Assembly: GCA_022606425.2 (NCBI GenBank)
Contig: JAHDVF020001510.1
Span: 476,001 to 540,000 of the forward strand
Length of the DNA stretch: 64,000 nucleotides
Direction of reading: 5' to 3'
Origin: Lepidostoma basale
Lineage: Eukaryota > Arthropoda > Insecta > Trichoptera > Lepidostomatidae
The notes beneath the pieces were generated by a model that saw nothing but the letters and a program-made list of their open reading frames with translations, had not been told where the DNA came from and ran no database searches. Shown piece by piece: positions 1 through 9,493 of this stretch; position 1 is the stretch's first letter, and the number at the start of each line of letters is the position of its first letter. The translations under genes and the position numbers were made by a program.

Positions 1-110
1 TTTTTCAAACTGATTCGGGGCTCTATTGAGATCCCCTACCATATGTTCTGGAGCAAATAGGTATTTTTGTTCCTGATAATTCTCGATAATACAGTGTTTT
101 CCAAAATTTA
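1..110 (+). mobile_element. LINE-F' fragment (jockey-like, C-terminal part)
   Basis: The plus strand reads KLIRGSIE and similar residues, matching the C-terminal region of the LINE copy at 39557-40270. The piece is cut by the window edge and by stop codons after about 30 codons. It is a dead fragment. Confidence 0.6.
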
Positions 111-132
111 TTAAAATGTAAATCTACTTATT

Positions 133-622
133 TCAGTGCCGTGTCAGGTCCCCCCAACGTTGGCGATTACTGCAGCAAAGGCATCTCTATCCTGCGCCAC
201 TTGAAACAGGTTTTGAACTCTTGTTATTCCTATCCACTCTTTGATGTTCCGCAGCCAGGACAGCTGCCTTCTACCAACTCCTCGACGTCCCTCCACTTTA
301 CCCATTAATATCAGTCGAAGAAGGTGGTATTTTTCTTCCCTTAGCACATGACCCAAATATGAGACCTTTCTAATTTTCACACTCGATAACAATTGGATCT
401 GGCTCTCTGTAGTACGTCTGCATTACTGATCCTATCGGTCCTCGGTATACGGAGCATTCTGCGGTATATCCACATCTCGAACGCTTCCAACCGGTTCATT
501 ACATTCACTTTCAGAGTCCAGGTTTCGCAACCATATAGTAGAACAGACCATATATAACATTTAATCATTATTTGTCGGAGTTTCAAATTAAGATTATCGT
601 TGCAAAAGAAAATGTGAATCCA
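133..622 (-). mobile_element. LINE-E copy 1, 3' part of reverse transcriptase ORF (RTE-like)
   Basis: Read on the minus strand, 628-377 gives YIWSVLLYGCETWTL and EAFEMWIYRRMLRI, the post-catalytic connection region of RTE-type LINE polymerases. 392-144 gives GRRGVGRRQLSWLRNIKEW and ends with a stop at 144. The two parts lie in different frames, so a frameshift near 380-395 has broken the ORF. The catalytic YADD region is absent (5' truncation). The same 3' end recurs at 43537-43722. Confidence 0.75.
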
Positions 623-639
623 CAACACAAATTGGTAGC

Positions 640-1005
640 AAATACTGAAGAAAGTATATTTTCGATTTATGAGAACTGTGAAAGGCAGTTTTTATAGTAC
701 TATAGTTTCCGATAAGGATATCTATTTATATTGAGGCAAGCGGAACGGTTCGCCGATAAGTAACATACAAACTTAGTAAAAATGTACTGCAAATTATTAT
801 TAGATAGATTATCTCATATTACGTCACATATTGTGATAGTCGCAATGGAGTACTAGGATTATGTGTCAAACACTTTTTATACGAAAATTCAGAATTTTTT
901 GACACAGAATTTTTTTAAAACCCTTTAAGGGGGGACAACTGGTTGAAAAAATAGAATTTAGAATATCTTGAAGGAAAAACGAATTGATTTCTTCAGTTAA
1001 AAAAA
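640..1005. other. AT-rich stretch, nothing recognised
   Basis: No coding frame, terminal repeat or recurring family seen. Confidence 0.4.
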
Positions 1006-1011
1006 AAAGAT

Positions 1012-1117
1012 GAGATTATATATTTATTATATTTTACCTGTTCTCAATAGATGTCTTAAACAATAATTGTTTTTAATATTTTTTGAGAAAATAAACTGAT
1101 TGGATTTGATTTAATAA
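1012..1117 (+). mobile_element. LINE-F 3'UTR and tail fragment
   Basis: Contains the CTCAATAGATG...CTTAAAC...AATAAACTGATTTGATTTGAT 3' end that also closes the LINE-F copies at 13860-13945 and 41590-41683. Only the 3' terminus was inserted. Confidence 0.65.
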
Positions 1118-1129
1118 CCGAGTATATTC

Positions 1130-1270
1130 CAATTAACTAACCATCCACCACACTGTTCTTTCCTGATCTACTTCCCTTGCTTCCTTAACATTCATACATA
1201 GTGATAAGCAGGCACTTAGATTTCATTTCCACCGCATTTATAAGGATTTTATCATTTTTCGCAAGTTCCA
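1130..1270 (-). mobile_element. LINE-A 3' fragment with internal deletion
   Basis: The reverse complement matches the LINE-A C-terminus (MNVEEA... and ...GERTVW-like codons), then jumps to the INAVEM segment. Part of the ORF has been deleted. Confidence 0.55.
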
Positions 1271-1560
1271 TTGATAAAGAAAGTGACAATGCATATTACT
1301 TTAATATTATTCAAATCCTTATCAACGCGTTACGAACCCTTAAAGAATACTAACCAATCTGAAAACATTACATTTATATTTGAGAAAGAATATTACTATT
1401 TCATTACATACAATGAGAACAACATGATAACATTTGATAAAAGCCTTATCAACGCGTAATATGACACTCCCATAAAATTTAATAAGATTTACGGAAAACT
1501 AAAGTAAACAATAAATACCAAGCCTTTAACATTATTTAACCAATTTCATTAATCAAAACT
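1271..1560. other. AT-rich stretch, nothing recognised
   Basis: A 62-codon open frame at 1271-1459 shows no recognisable motif and has AT-driven composition. A short direct repeat (CTTATCAACGCGT near 1318 and 1443) is the only structure seen. Confidence 0.35.
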
Positions 1561-1926
1561 TTCTTTTTGTTCGCCATACTTTGTGTTGTAGATGTTTTAT
1601 TTGTCTTTTTCTTTTTTATGTGTTCGTACTTTGTATATACAACACTAACTTTAATTTTTTTTAAATTACATATCAGATATGTTTCGGACAACCGGTCCTT
1701 CTTCAGTGATACATATTATAAAGATACATATTAAAAATATTCTAAATTTGTTTACAAACATGATCAATTTTGACAGATGTTATGTTATGTTATGTATCTT
1801 TATAATAATTATTGATGGCAATTAAAATAACCGCATAATGGTGAAAAACAAAGTGCAGTGTTTTTATTTTATTTTAAATACAAATAATAATAAAAAATTG
1901 AATTTTAATTACCATTATACTATAAC
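1561..1926 (-). mobile_element. Penelope-like element 3' tail with hammerhead-like motif
   Basis: Shares a 3' sequence block with 19320-19546 and 56975-57270. At 1706-1670 on the minus strand it carries CTGAAGA, a GGAC/GTCC stem, GAA, then ACATAT-C. The flanks UGUAUCA and UGAUAUG pair (5 Watson-Crick plus 2 wobble pairs). It is assigned to Penelope because the 19320 copy has a GIY-YIG coding remnant directly upstream of the same tail. No coding part remains here. Confidence 0.6.
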
Positions 1927-1939
1927 TTATTTAAAATTA

Positions 1940-2965
1940 CTAGTGTCAGAGTAAATGGGGATCTTACAGCCTGGTTTGATATCAATAAAGGTGTAAAACA
2001 GGGATGTGTAATGTCTCCATGGTTGTTTAATCTATATATGGACAAGTGTATGAAAGAGCTGAAAGGGTTCGAAGCAGGTGCAAAAATGAACGGTGTGTCA
2101 GTAAGCTGTTTGTTGTATGCGGACGACGCTGTGCTACTTGCAGACAACGAGCACGAACTGCAAGCCCTGGTGTCTAGTATGTATGAGGTATGCAAGCGAT
2201 ACGATTTGATGATGAATGTGAATAAGTCCAAGGTAATGATTTTCGAAAAAGAAGGAAGCATGACAGTCTGCAACATTAGTGTAAACGGTGAAAATCTGGA
2301 ACAAGTGGATGAATTTGTTTATTTAGGAAGTATGTTTACAAAGGATGGGAGGGTGGAGAAGGATATTGAAAGAAGGGTTGGGGCAGGCAACAGAATAAAT
2401 GGTGCACTTAAAGTTGTCATCGCAAACAAAAGCCTATCCAAAAAAGCCAAGATGGCAGTGCACAATGGTGTTCTTGTGCCGACCCTTATGTATGGAAGTG
2501 AAGCATGGAACTGGCAAAAGAAGGATGAAAGTAGAATAAATGCAGTAGAAATGATATCTCTAAGACGAATGTGCGGCAAATCTGTATATGATAGAGTGAC
2601 AAATGCAAGTATAAGAAGTGAATGTGGTGCGAATGAAAGTGTTATGAACAAAATAAGGAAAGGGTCATTAAGATGGTTTGGACACATGGAAAGAATGAGT
2701 GAAGACAGAATGGTAAAGAAGGTATATGTAAACGGCGTGAACGGAGCTAGAAATAGAGGAAGGCCGAGGAAAACGTGGCACGATCAAATCAATCAAATAT
2801 TGAATGTCGGACACGTGAGGAGTCGGAGAAATCGACGTGCGTGCATGACAAGATGTATGAATGTAGAGGAAGCGAGAGAAGTATGTCAGGTCAGAACAGT
2901 GTGGCGTTCCATTCTTTCTGCCTACCCCTCCGGGGAGACGGCGTGATGGTTAGTTAGTTAGTTAG
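1940..2965 (+). mobile_element. LINE-A copy 1, 5'-truncated reverse transcriptase with intact ORF end
   Basis: An open frame runs from 1942 to the stop at 2944-2946 (about 334 codons). It covers RT motif B (GVKQGCVMSPWLFNLYMD), the catalytic motif C YADD (about 2118-2129), the thumb region and the C-terminal GSLRWFGHMERM and GRPRKTWHDQINQIL segments. Endonuclease and motif A are missing through 5' truncation. The 3' end is GGGGAGACGGCGTGATG followed by (GTTA)n. A perfect 13-bp target duplication, TTATTTAAAATTA, flanks it (1927-1939 and 2966-2978). The clade is not certain (RTE/CR1-like). This is one of the best-preserved and probably youngest copies. Confidence 0.9.
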
Positions 2966-3077
2966 TTATTTAAAATTATTATAAAATGATGTTACCCTGT
3001 TTTCGTTATCAGCAGCAGAGTGAAAGAAAGTGTTACCTGAAACAAAGCAAACATAATAATAATTAATACAAAATAAA

Positions 3078-3310
3078 CTATTAACCATTACGCCATTTCT
3101 ACGTCGTTTCTCACGATTTCTAAAATGGCCAACCTTTAAATTTTAATAAATCTGGTTATGCCATATTTTCCTCGTTCTTCTTCTAATCCGCACTCTATTT
3201 ACGTCGTTACCGTATACTTTCTTAACCATTATTTGTTCGTCCGTGCGTCTCATATAACAAAACCAAAGAAGTGATTCTTTCATTATTTAGTTCGTAATAT
3301 TTTCTTTCGC
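3078..3310 (-). mobile_element. LINE-A decayed 3' fragment
   Basis: The reverse complement recovers GRP-like, TWHDQI-like and VKKVYGNDVN-like codons with frameshifts and point decay, next to the 3' target duplication of copy 1. Confidence 0.55.
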
Positions 3311-3324
3311 TTGACATTCATTTG

Positions 3325-3965
3325 AAGTCGGTTGGAATTTAGTTCCATTATCTGGGCGCCGCATGAGGTTCGATATTCTCTGATGGTGGAGAGGGTGCAG
3401 AAAAAATTTCTGCGATACCTCTATCTTAGGGAGTATGGATATTACCCGTGGCTCTTTCCAACTGATTTCTTGCTAGGGATGCTAGGCTACCAGTCACTCG
3501 AGAGGAGACGAGACATTCACTTGGGTGTCCATTTCTTTCGACTGATAGGCTGTTGTATACACAACTCAGAAATCCTGAGTGATGTAGGTCTGTTCGTCCC
3601 TGATAATTGTCTTCGACAAAGGGGCCATAGATTGTTTTATCTCCCACGATGCAGAACCAACCTGCCAATGGTTATGCCGGTAGGTAGAGCATTATCTTTG
3701 CTTAATCGTATCACCTCGGAGTTTGACATATTTTGTGATAGTTTGGCTCATCTGAGGGAAGCACTACTATCTTTATTATAATTGTATAGTATATTTATTT
3801 TATTAATTTGTCATGCATCTTATGTTTCTCGCTCTTTTTATTAATCTATTATGTATTAATTATTATTGTGTATCTCTAACTTGTATCTTTAGTGTATTGG
3901 AAAAAAATCTGTAATGCTTTAGATATGTTTAAAAAAAAAAATGAAATAAATGAAATTCCATTTGA
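3325..3965 (+). mobile_element. LINE-F copy 1, C-terminal ORF and 3'UTR (jockey-like)
   Basis: An open frame from about 3332 to the stop at 3779-3781 reads SIIWAPHEVRYSLMVERVQK and FLRYLYLREYGYYPWLFP, then LRQRGHRLFYLPRCRTNLP and VMPVGRALSLLN. This is the region after the RT domain in jockey/CR1-type LINEs (serial copies at 5509, 13610, 31013, 39395, 41377 and 43967). The catalytic core is absent. The 3'UTR runs to an AAATGAAAT-type tail near 3960. Confidence 0.75.
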
Positions 3966-4015
3966 TGCCACCATTTGAAATTCCGCCATACAACGTTTTA
4001 CCACACATCCGTCAA

Positions 4016-4330
4016 CTTGGACTTGGACTTGGATCTTCTGGCTTACAGAGGTTCAGCTCCAATGGCTATTCCTCTTACGTCTGTAGGAAACATTGTTGGA
4101 ATGTGATTTGATAGTTGTTTTATGATGGGGCTAAATGTATGGCCCGGAGTGTCCCTCCGAAAGAGGGCGAGGGGGGATTTAGGGTTTATGGTAAAGTCTT
4201 ACATTATTGTCAAGGAATGGAAGACCAGTTAGGGTTGGGATTGTATTTATAAAAAAGTCTCTTCCCGAGGGGGATATAACAGGAGCAGTGCCTGGATGGA
4301 GTTGTGGTAGGAGATATCATCCTGCGTGAG
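4016..4330 (-). mobile_element. LINE-D (jockey-like) 3' end
   Basis: The minus-strand 3' end is GCCAGAAGATCCAAGTCC repeated as (AAGTCC)n. It matches the 3'UTR of the coding copy at 36427-37829 and the pieces at 33010, 40444 and 46835. No open reading frame remains. Confidence 0.6.
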
Positions 4331-5190
4331 ACCATTTTATTTGGCGGAGTACATAGTGGGCTATCGGGGAGGATTTTTTTTATCCGCATTGATTGCGGGA
4401 GAGGTAAAGGACTGAATGATGGTGGATAACTTGGTGATAAAGGGTCATTATTGATGATGGTAATAATTTAGGTCGTGGTCTGGAAATGAAAGAGATGAAG
4501 TTGGAGTAGTGCAAGGAATAATAGAGCTGGAGTCGCAAAATTATAGATCTCATATTTATACCATTTTTCTGATCCAACAAGTTGTAATAATCGTTTCCAT
4601 GAATAACGGTTAGAGTCAGAAATCGATTGTGAATAGGCATTTGCTCTTTCATTGATAAACAGATATCTAATAATAACAGAAAAATAAATCTAACATTAAG
4701 ATACAAAATTCTAGTGGGTTGTCTATTTGAAGTTCAAGTGTAAAACTGGACATTGAAACTATCATTTTCTCGAGTTTCATTGCCGAAACGTACAAAATCC
4801 GACAAAACTTCTTAAATGCGCTTACCAGAAAGCAACAAGAATGTCAGGTTTAACATTGATTTCCACTCAATTTTCGTCGAGCGCACTATGTGTGAGGGGA
4901 AATGGATATTACGAAGTGCGAAAGTGACGCCATCTGTGGGTATCTGTGTAAAATCATATCGCTCAATTGACCGCCGCTGGCGCGTTGCCAATTGCCTGTC
5001 ATAAAGGCGGCGGTAAGAGTAATAGGGGAACAAGTTCGAAGTTTAAAATAAATATAAAAAAACTAAATATTGAAAGAAGCTTCAAAAGCTAAAGCTTCAT
5101 CCCGCCATGTCTGCACTATGATTTGTTTGTGGTATTGCTATGAGTGTTGTGGATTCCAGAATTTCCGGGTGTTTGAGAGCAAAATCCTAA
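4331..5190. other. Unassigned sequence
   Basis: No recognisable gene. Overlapping short open frames on both strands near 4812-5033 have no motif I know. The segment 4850-5000 is less AT-rich than its surroundings. Confidence 0.35.
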
Positions 5191-5196
5191 GAAGAA

Positions 5197-5506
5197 ACTA
5201 ACTAACTAACCATCACGCCGTCTCCCCGAAAGGGTAGGCAGAAAGAATGACTGTCACACTTTAACCGATGCGGCACTCCATCCTTCTATTTTCGCCCCGT
5301 GGAAGATGCGGTGTTATGGGTTGCGAACCTCATCGCCACCATCTCCAGCGCACAGTTCGATCGTCCAACATCTACCAAAAAATCTAAAACAAATAATATA
5401 AAATACAATGATAAAAAAAAAAATTTAACTGAAAATGTTATTTTTAGATAGTGCACATATTGTCTATTGAAGTTATGATACACGTATCCAGTTTTTTTTT
5501 AAATAG
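5197..5506 (-). mobile_element. SINE-G copy 1 (non-coding element with LINE-A 3' end)
   Basis: On the minus strand the last ~65 bp (ending GGCGTGATGG and (TTAG)n at 5197-5210) match the LINE-A 3' terminus. The body (GGTGGCGATGAGGTTCGCAACCC and an AT-rich part) is not LINE-A and recurs at 17160, 26195 and 52988. No open frame. No clear pol III boxes seen, so the 5' origin is unresolved. Confidence 0.7.
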
Positions 5507-5508
5507 CA

Positions 5509-5775
5509 TCACCAGAGGCAGGTTGGTTCTGCATGCTGGGAGATAAAACAGTCTGTGCCGACGCTGTCGAAGATAACCATCCGGAACATAAAGATGAATA
5601 GCCTCCAAGATGACGGAATTCTCAAAGAATCCCCTGATAAGTCTGAAGAAACGGGTAAGTGGGCAAAGATCCCTTCTTATCTGTAAACTATTGGTCCCCA
5701 GCATGCCCAAGAGGAATGCAGTGGGATAAAGCCACGGATAGCTACCAAACTCCCTCGTGTAGAGATATCTATCGG
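5509..5775 (-). mobile_element. LINE-F copy 2, C-terminal fragment
   Basis: The minus frame gives YTREFGSYPWLYPTAFLLGM, SLQIRRDLCPLTRFFRLIRG and LRQRRHRLFYLPACRTNLPL. Truncated at both ends, it abuts a different LINE at 5778 in the opposite orientation. Confidence 0.7.
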
Positions 5776-5777
5776 CA

Positions 5778-6055
5778 GTCAACTCTACGATCCTCGAAGG
5801 AAGAAGCAACACATAAACTTCTCGTCCCGCGGCGCCAAGGAGCTTCAAACTTCGCAGATCGCGCTTTTGGCATCGCGGGACCGACGACGTGGAACAGGCC
5901 GCCCTACAATATCCGCAATCAAGACGACGAAGGAGTGTTCAGAAGCTCTCTTAAAACGTTTCTTTTTAAGAGAAGCTTTCCGGACGTTAAGCGCCCTTGA
6001 AGTGAATCTCTCACAAAAATGGCGCTATATAAATCATCATAATCATCATCTCAGA
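5778..6055 (+). mobile_element. LINE-K-like C-terminus (CR1/L2-type) with ATT-rich tail
   Basis: The frame ending at 5998-6000 reads LLVPRRQGASNFADRAFGIA and GPTTWNRPPYNIR, then LKTFLFKRSF, the classic end of CR1/L2-type LINE ORFs. The 3'UTR GCGCCCTTGAAGTGA...ATGGCGC and a TCATCATAATCATCATC tail follow. Only about 75 codons survive. Confidence 0.7.
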
Positions 6056-6394
6056 AATCTTTTCTGTTCGTTCATGGCGGCTCACTCCTTAAGAGTTTAA
6101 CGACCAAAAGAGGTAAATATTCGATGTTTTAGTTACAATATTTATAAATGAGAACGATATTGATGTAAAATAACTCTGTTTGCGAATACACCCATTGTCA
6201 CCCTGAGCCCCGCTCATGTCAGATAGTAAATATTTGAACGACCGTAAAAACCAATGAATATTAATATGGACGTTGTTCACATTCATGTGGCATAGACATC
6301 AGGAGTATGCTACACTTTTACTAGGCCTTGGGGGCATTTTGAAAGAAGTGCCGTTGAAAAGCGAAAGTTGGTAAAATTCCACACGGAAAATATG
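6056..6394. other. Unassigned AT-rich sequence
   Basis: No motif or repeat family recognised. Confidence 0.35.
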
Positions 6395-6485
6395 ATTCCA
6401 AAATTGTCACGAGTGTCAGATTGGAGGGTCGAAGTGGAGGACAGCACTAATAATGGCTAAGGCTCGATATGGGCCGTAGGGCCAT
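6395..6485 (+). mobile_element. LINE-N fragment
   Basis: RVSDWRVEVED and the following nucleotides match the C-terminus of the minus-strand copy at 46155-46500. Very short and broken. Confidence 0.5.
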
Positions 6486-6504
6486 CGAAATAAGAATAAC
6501 TTAT

Positions 6505-6640
6505 GCATGGAAGTGTAGCTTGGAGCCGGCAAAAGAAGGATAAATGCCGTAGAAATGAGATCACTGAGAATAATAAGCGGGAAAACGATATATGATAGAA
6601 TACCGAACGACGAAATAAGGAAGAAATGTATAAGTGTAAA
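6505..6640 (+). mobile_element. LINE-A fragment (GSEAW to NDEIRKKC region)
   Basis: Matches the RINAVEMRSLRR and YDRIPNDEIRKKC segment of the LINE-A copy at 61215, with a small deletion. No tail. Confidence 0.6.
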
Positions 6641-6659
6641 AAAAGTATTCGTGTAGATT

Positions 6660-7050
6660 TATCATAATGCTAATTGCGCATTAAATCGAGACAGTCGTAA
6701 GTTTTTTCCTCTACCATAAAAACAAGAAAAAAATCGAAATTAACATATGTTAGAAATGTGCAAAGTTTAAAAGTCTGATTGCTAGACCATAAAAGATAAT
6801 AAAAGCATATATACTGTTGTTTTCTTTGCTTCGTGCATTTTTAATTTTTTTTTAATAATTTTAAGGCGATCATGCTATGGAATATATTATATGTTATAAT
6901 AAAGATTTTTTTATAAATTAAAACACTGTTTTATTAACTTTTGAGTTTATTTTTCTGGGCATGTTTCGAAATAAATTACATATAACATCGAGAAAACGAT
7001 ATAAATTAACCAAAAAGTATTTTTATCTAAATACATATTACTGCCAATTC
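6660..7050. other. AT-rich sequence, nothing recognised
   Basis: A GGCATGTTTCGAAAT segment near 6959 is reminiscent of the Penelope tail, but no full motif is present. Confidence 0.3.
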
Positions 7051-7058
7051 GTTTAGAG

Positions 7059-7751
7059 CAATGATACTCAAACTTTTTTGTCTTCGGGCCACATACATAT
7101 ATTTTTAAAGCTACGAGGGCCGCAATACAATACTGGTATGAAGAAAAAAATCATGAAACCCCCCACCCCCCATTTTTTGGAAAACAATTTGAGATTTAAA
7201 AAATTATAAACTAAAACAGAATAATAATAGTACATATCACTTATCATGATCAGCATACAGTTCCTTAAAAATTACAATAGTGAAAAAAGTAAAACTCAAA
7301 AGTAACATGTATCGAGACGTTTATTTCGAAATTAGTGTGATTTTTGACATTGAGATAAATTTTCTACAATTTTAGACAAATCGGGTTTATAATTGCTGCA
7401 TGCTACCCTCAATACGTCATCAAGGCGAGAATCAGTAAGTCGATTCCTGTATACGTTTTTTGCATATTTCATTTTGGAATATGATGATTCACAAATATTT
7501 GTTGATGCAAACAATTTAAGGAGTAGGAAAGCACAATTTTTTAGTCTTGTATTTTTAAGGAACTAATTTCCAAAAATGGATGTGCTTCTTTTCCTCTCTT
7601 TTTTCTTCAAAAATAGCTTTCAGATTAGTATCGTTCATGTATCAAGATATACTAAATATAGAATGCCAGATTTTGTAAATCATGTCCCTGATAATAAATG
7701 TGTTTAGGGCCGCACAAAAAAGCCCGGCGGGCCGCAGTTTGAGTATGGTTG
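7059..7751 (-). mobile_element. hAT transposon, internally deleted
   Basis: Flanked by an exact 8-bp duplication GTTTAGAG (7051-7058 and 7752-7759), the hAT signature. Inverted ends: CAATGATACTCAAACT on the left, and CAACCATACTCAAACT on the reverse complement of the right. The interior holds only the C-terminal dimerisation domain of the transposase on the minus strand. At 693 bp it is far shorter than an autonomous hAT (about 2.5-4 kb), so it is a deletion derivative. Confidence 0.88.
7332..7560 (-). pseudogene. hAT transposase C-terminal dimerisation domain remnant
   Basis: The minus frame reads LLLKLFASTNICESSYSKMK, then RNRLTDSRLDDVLRVACS and YKPDLSKIVE. This matches the hATC dimerisation domain of GTF2I-repeat/ZBED-like hAT transposases, where STxxCEsxFSxMKyxKsxxRxRLTDxxLddxLRva is conserved. 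Catalytic DDE parts and the BED finger are gone. It ends with a stop at 7332-7334. It cannot be functional alone. Confidence 0.85.
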
Positions 7752-7799
7752 GTTTAGAGTGAAATGACCATTTGCTCAATTAGTTAAAAGAATCAATTA

Positions 7800-7965
7800 C
7801 TAAAAGGCGGCCACATTCGAAGTCAGAATAATCGACGTGCGTGCATGGTACGATGTATGAATGTAGAGGAATCCCGAGAGGTATGCCAGGACAGAGTATT
7901 GTGGCGATCCATCCCCTCTGCCTACCTCTCTGGGGAAATGGCGTGATGGTTAGTTAGTTTAGTTA
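7800..7965 (+). mobile_element. LINE-A 3' end, 5'-truncated
   Basis: Reads KGGHIRSQNNRRACMVRCMN, then SGEMA stop, then GGTTAGTTAG. It starts one base-range after the hAT right flank, so an insertion of only about 165 bp is seen. Confidence 0.75.
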
Positions 7966-7969
7966 AAAT

Positions 7970-8194
7970 ATTAACAGTTCCTTTGCTAAAACTAGCTTTA
8001 GTGAATATCAACCTCAACCCAAAGCTTCCATTTAATAATTTTTTTCCAATACATAAAATAATAACCCATTAAGCTCTTGTCTATATTATTTCACCTAGTA
8101 CTATGACTAATTTTAACTAGCACGTGCTACAAACGAACTTAGGTTTTTGTATTTTGTTTAGTTTATCATTATGCAGGTATATTTTTGATTAGTT
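7970..8194. other. AT-rich sequence, nothing recognised
   Basis: No coding or repeat family seen. Confidence 0.3.
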
Positions 8195-8275
8195 TATATT
8201 GTTCTCACTATGATGAAGGCGTAAAACCTTCGAAACATGTCGAGAATTTATAATGAGAATAACAGAAGGTACCTA
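8195..8275 (+). ncRNA. Degenerate hammerhead-like motif
   Basis: ATGATGA, an AAGG/CCTT stem with a GTAAAA-type loop, then GAA, the palindrome ACATGT and C. Flanks GUUCUC and GAGAAU can pair as helix I. The core has two extra bases (CTATGATGA instead of CTGATGA), so it is likely inactive. Related motifs lie in the Penelope tails. Confidence 0.45.
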
Positions 8276-8366
8276 CACTTGAAATGGCATATTTTCTTAT
8301 GGGTCATTTTCCTCACTGCTGAGGCTTTTGACACCTGAGAGACGTCTTATTAATATTCGGTATATC

Positions 8367-8832
8367 CAAAAAAGCCAAGATGGCAGTGCACAATGGTGTT
8401 CTTGTGCCGACCCTTATGTATGGGGTTGAAGCATGGAACTGGCAAAAGAAGGATGGAAGTAGAATAAATGCAGTAGAAATGAGATCTCTAAGACGAATGT
8501 GTGGCAAATCTGTACACGATAGAGTGAAAAATGCAACTATAAGATGTGAATGTGGTGCGAATGAAAGTGTTATGAACAAAATAAGGTATATGTAAACGGC
8601 GTGAACGGAGCTAGAAATAGAGGAAGGCCGAGAAAAATGTGGCACGATCAAATCAATCAAATATTGAATGTCGGTCACATGAGGAGTCGGAGAAATCGAC
8701 GTGCGTGCATGACAAGATGTATGAATGTAGAGGAAGCGAGAGAAGTATGTCAGGACAGAACAGTGTGGCGTTCCATTCTTTCTGCCTACCCCTCCGGGGA
8801 GACGGCGTGATGGTTAGTTAGTTAGTTAGGTA
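8367..8832 (+). mobile_element. LINE-A copy 3 with internal deletion
   Basis: SKKAKMAVHNGVLVPTLMYG through ESVMNKIR is followed directly by VNGVNGAR-type codons. About 85 bp encoding GSLRWFGHMERM and neighbours are missing compared with copy 1, and the join lies at an AAGG repeat present at both ends of the lost piece. The frame is broken. It ends ...SGETA stop and (GTTA)n. Confidence 0.85.
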
Positions 8833-9011
8833 TATATGTCGGTATTTGGACTAACTTCCCTTTTGTATTCGGTATTTTAAAAAAAAGTAGAATTTGGTTT
8901 GCATCTTGTTAAGTAATTATAATTTAGAATCTTCTGGTAACCATCAACACGGAAGGATGACCTTCGAAGGGTTATCCAAATGAGCTACAATTGTTACAAG
9001 ACTAAAAGTTA

Positions 9012-9493
9012 AGACTAACTCACTAACTAACCATCACGCCATTTTCCCGGAGGGGTAGGAAGAGGATGGATCGCCACAATGGCCTGTCCTGGCATACCTC
9101 TCGGGCTTCCTCCACATTCATACATCGTACCATGCACGCACGTCGATTATCCCGACTTCTAATGTGGCCGCCTTTTAGTAATTGATTAATTTGGTCATGC
9201 CATGTTTTCATCGATCGTCATCGGCTTCTTTTCCCATTCACGCTGCTTGGGTACAACCTTTTAACTATTCTATTCTCATCCATTCGTTCCATATGTCCAA
9301 ACCATCTCAGGGATCCTTTTTTAATTTTATTCATGATGCAGTCATCTGCCTTACATTTCTTTCTTATTTCATCGTTCGGTATTCTATCATACAACGTTTT
9401 CCCGCCCATTCTTCTTAGTGACCTCATTTCTACGGCATTTATCCTACTTTCATCATTTTTCTGCCAACTCCAAGCTTCACTTCCATACATAAA
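9012..9493 (-). mobile_element. LINE-A copy 4, 5'-truncated
   Basis: The minus strand reads MYGSEAWSWQKNDESRINAV, GSLRWFGHMERMDENRIVKR, then after a frameshift near 9215 KTWHDQINQLLKGGHIRSR to the 3' end. The GTTAGTTAGTGAGTTAG tail is at 9012-9032. The 5' junction is near 9493. Confidence 0.8.

Noticed and set aside
2319..2687. 122-codon minus ORF opposite LINE-A, repeated at many loci (8313-8678, 22759-23328, 31823-32504, 61208-61795)
   Set aside because: It is the antisense shadow of the LINE-A reverse transcriptase frame; recurrence follows the LINE copies.
1940..2965. Idea that LINE-A is telomeric because its tail reads TTAGTTAG
   Set aside because: Units are GTTA, not TTAGG, and copies lie in unrelated sequence with ordinary target duplications. 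Telomere-specific LINEs would sit in TTAGG arrays.
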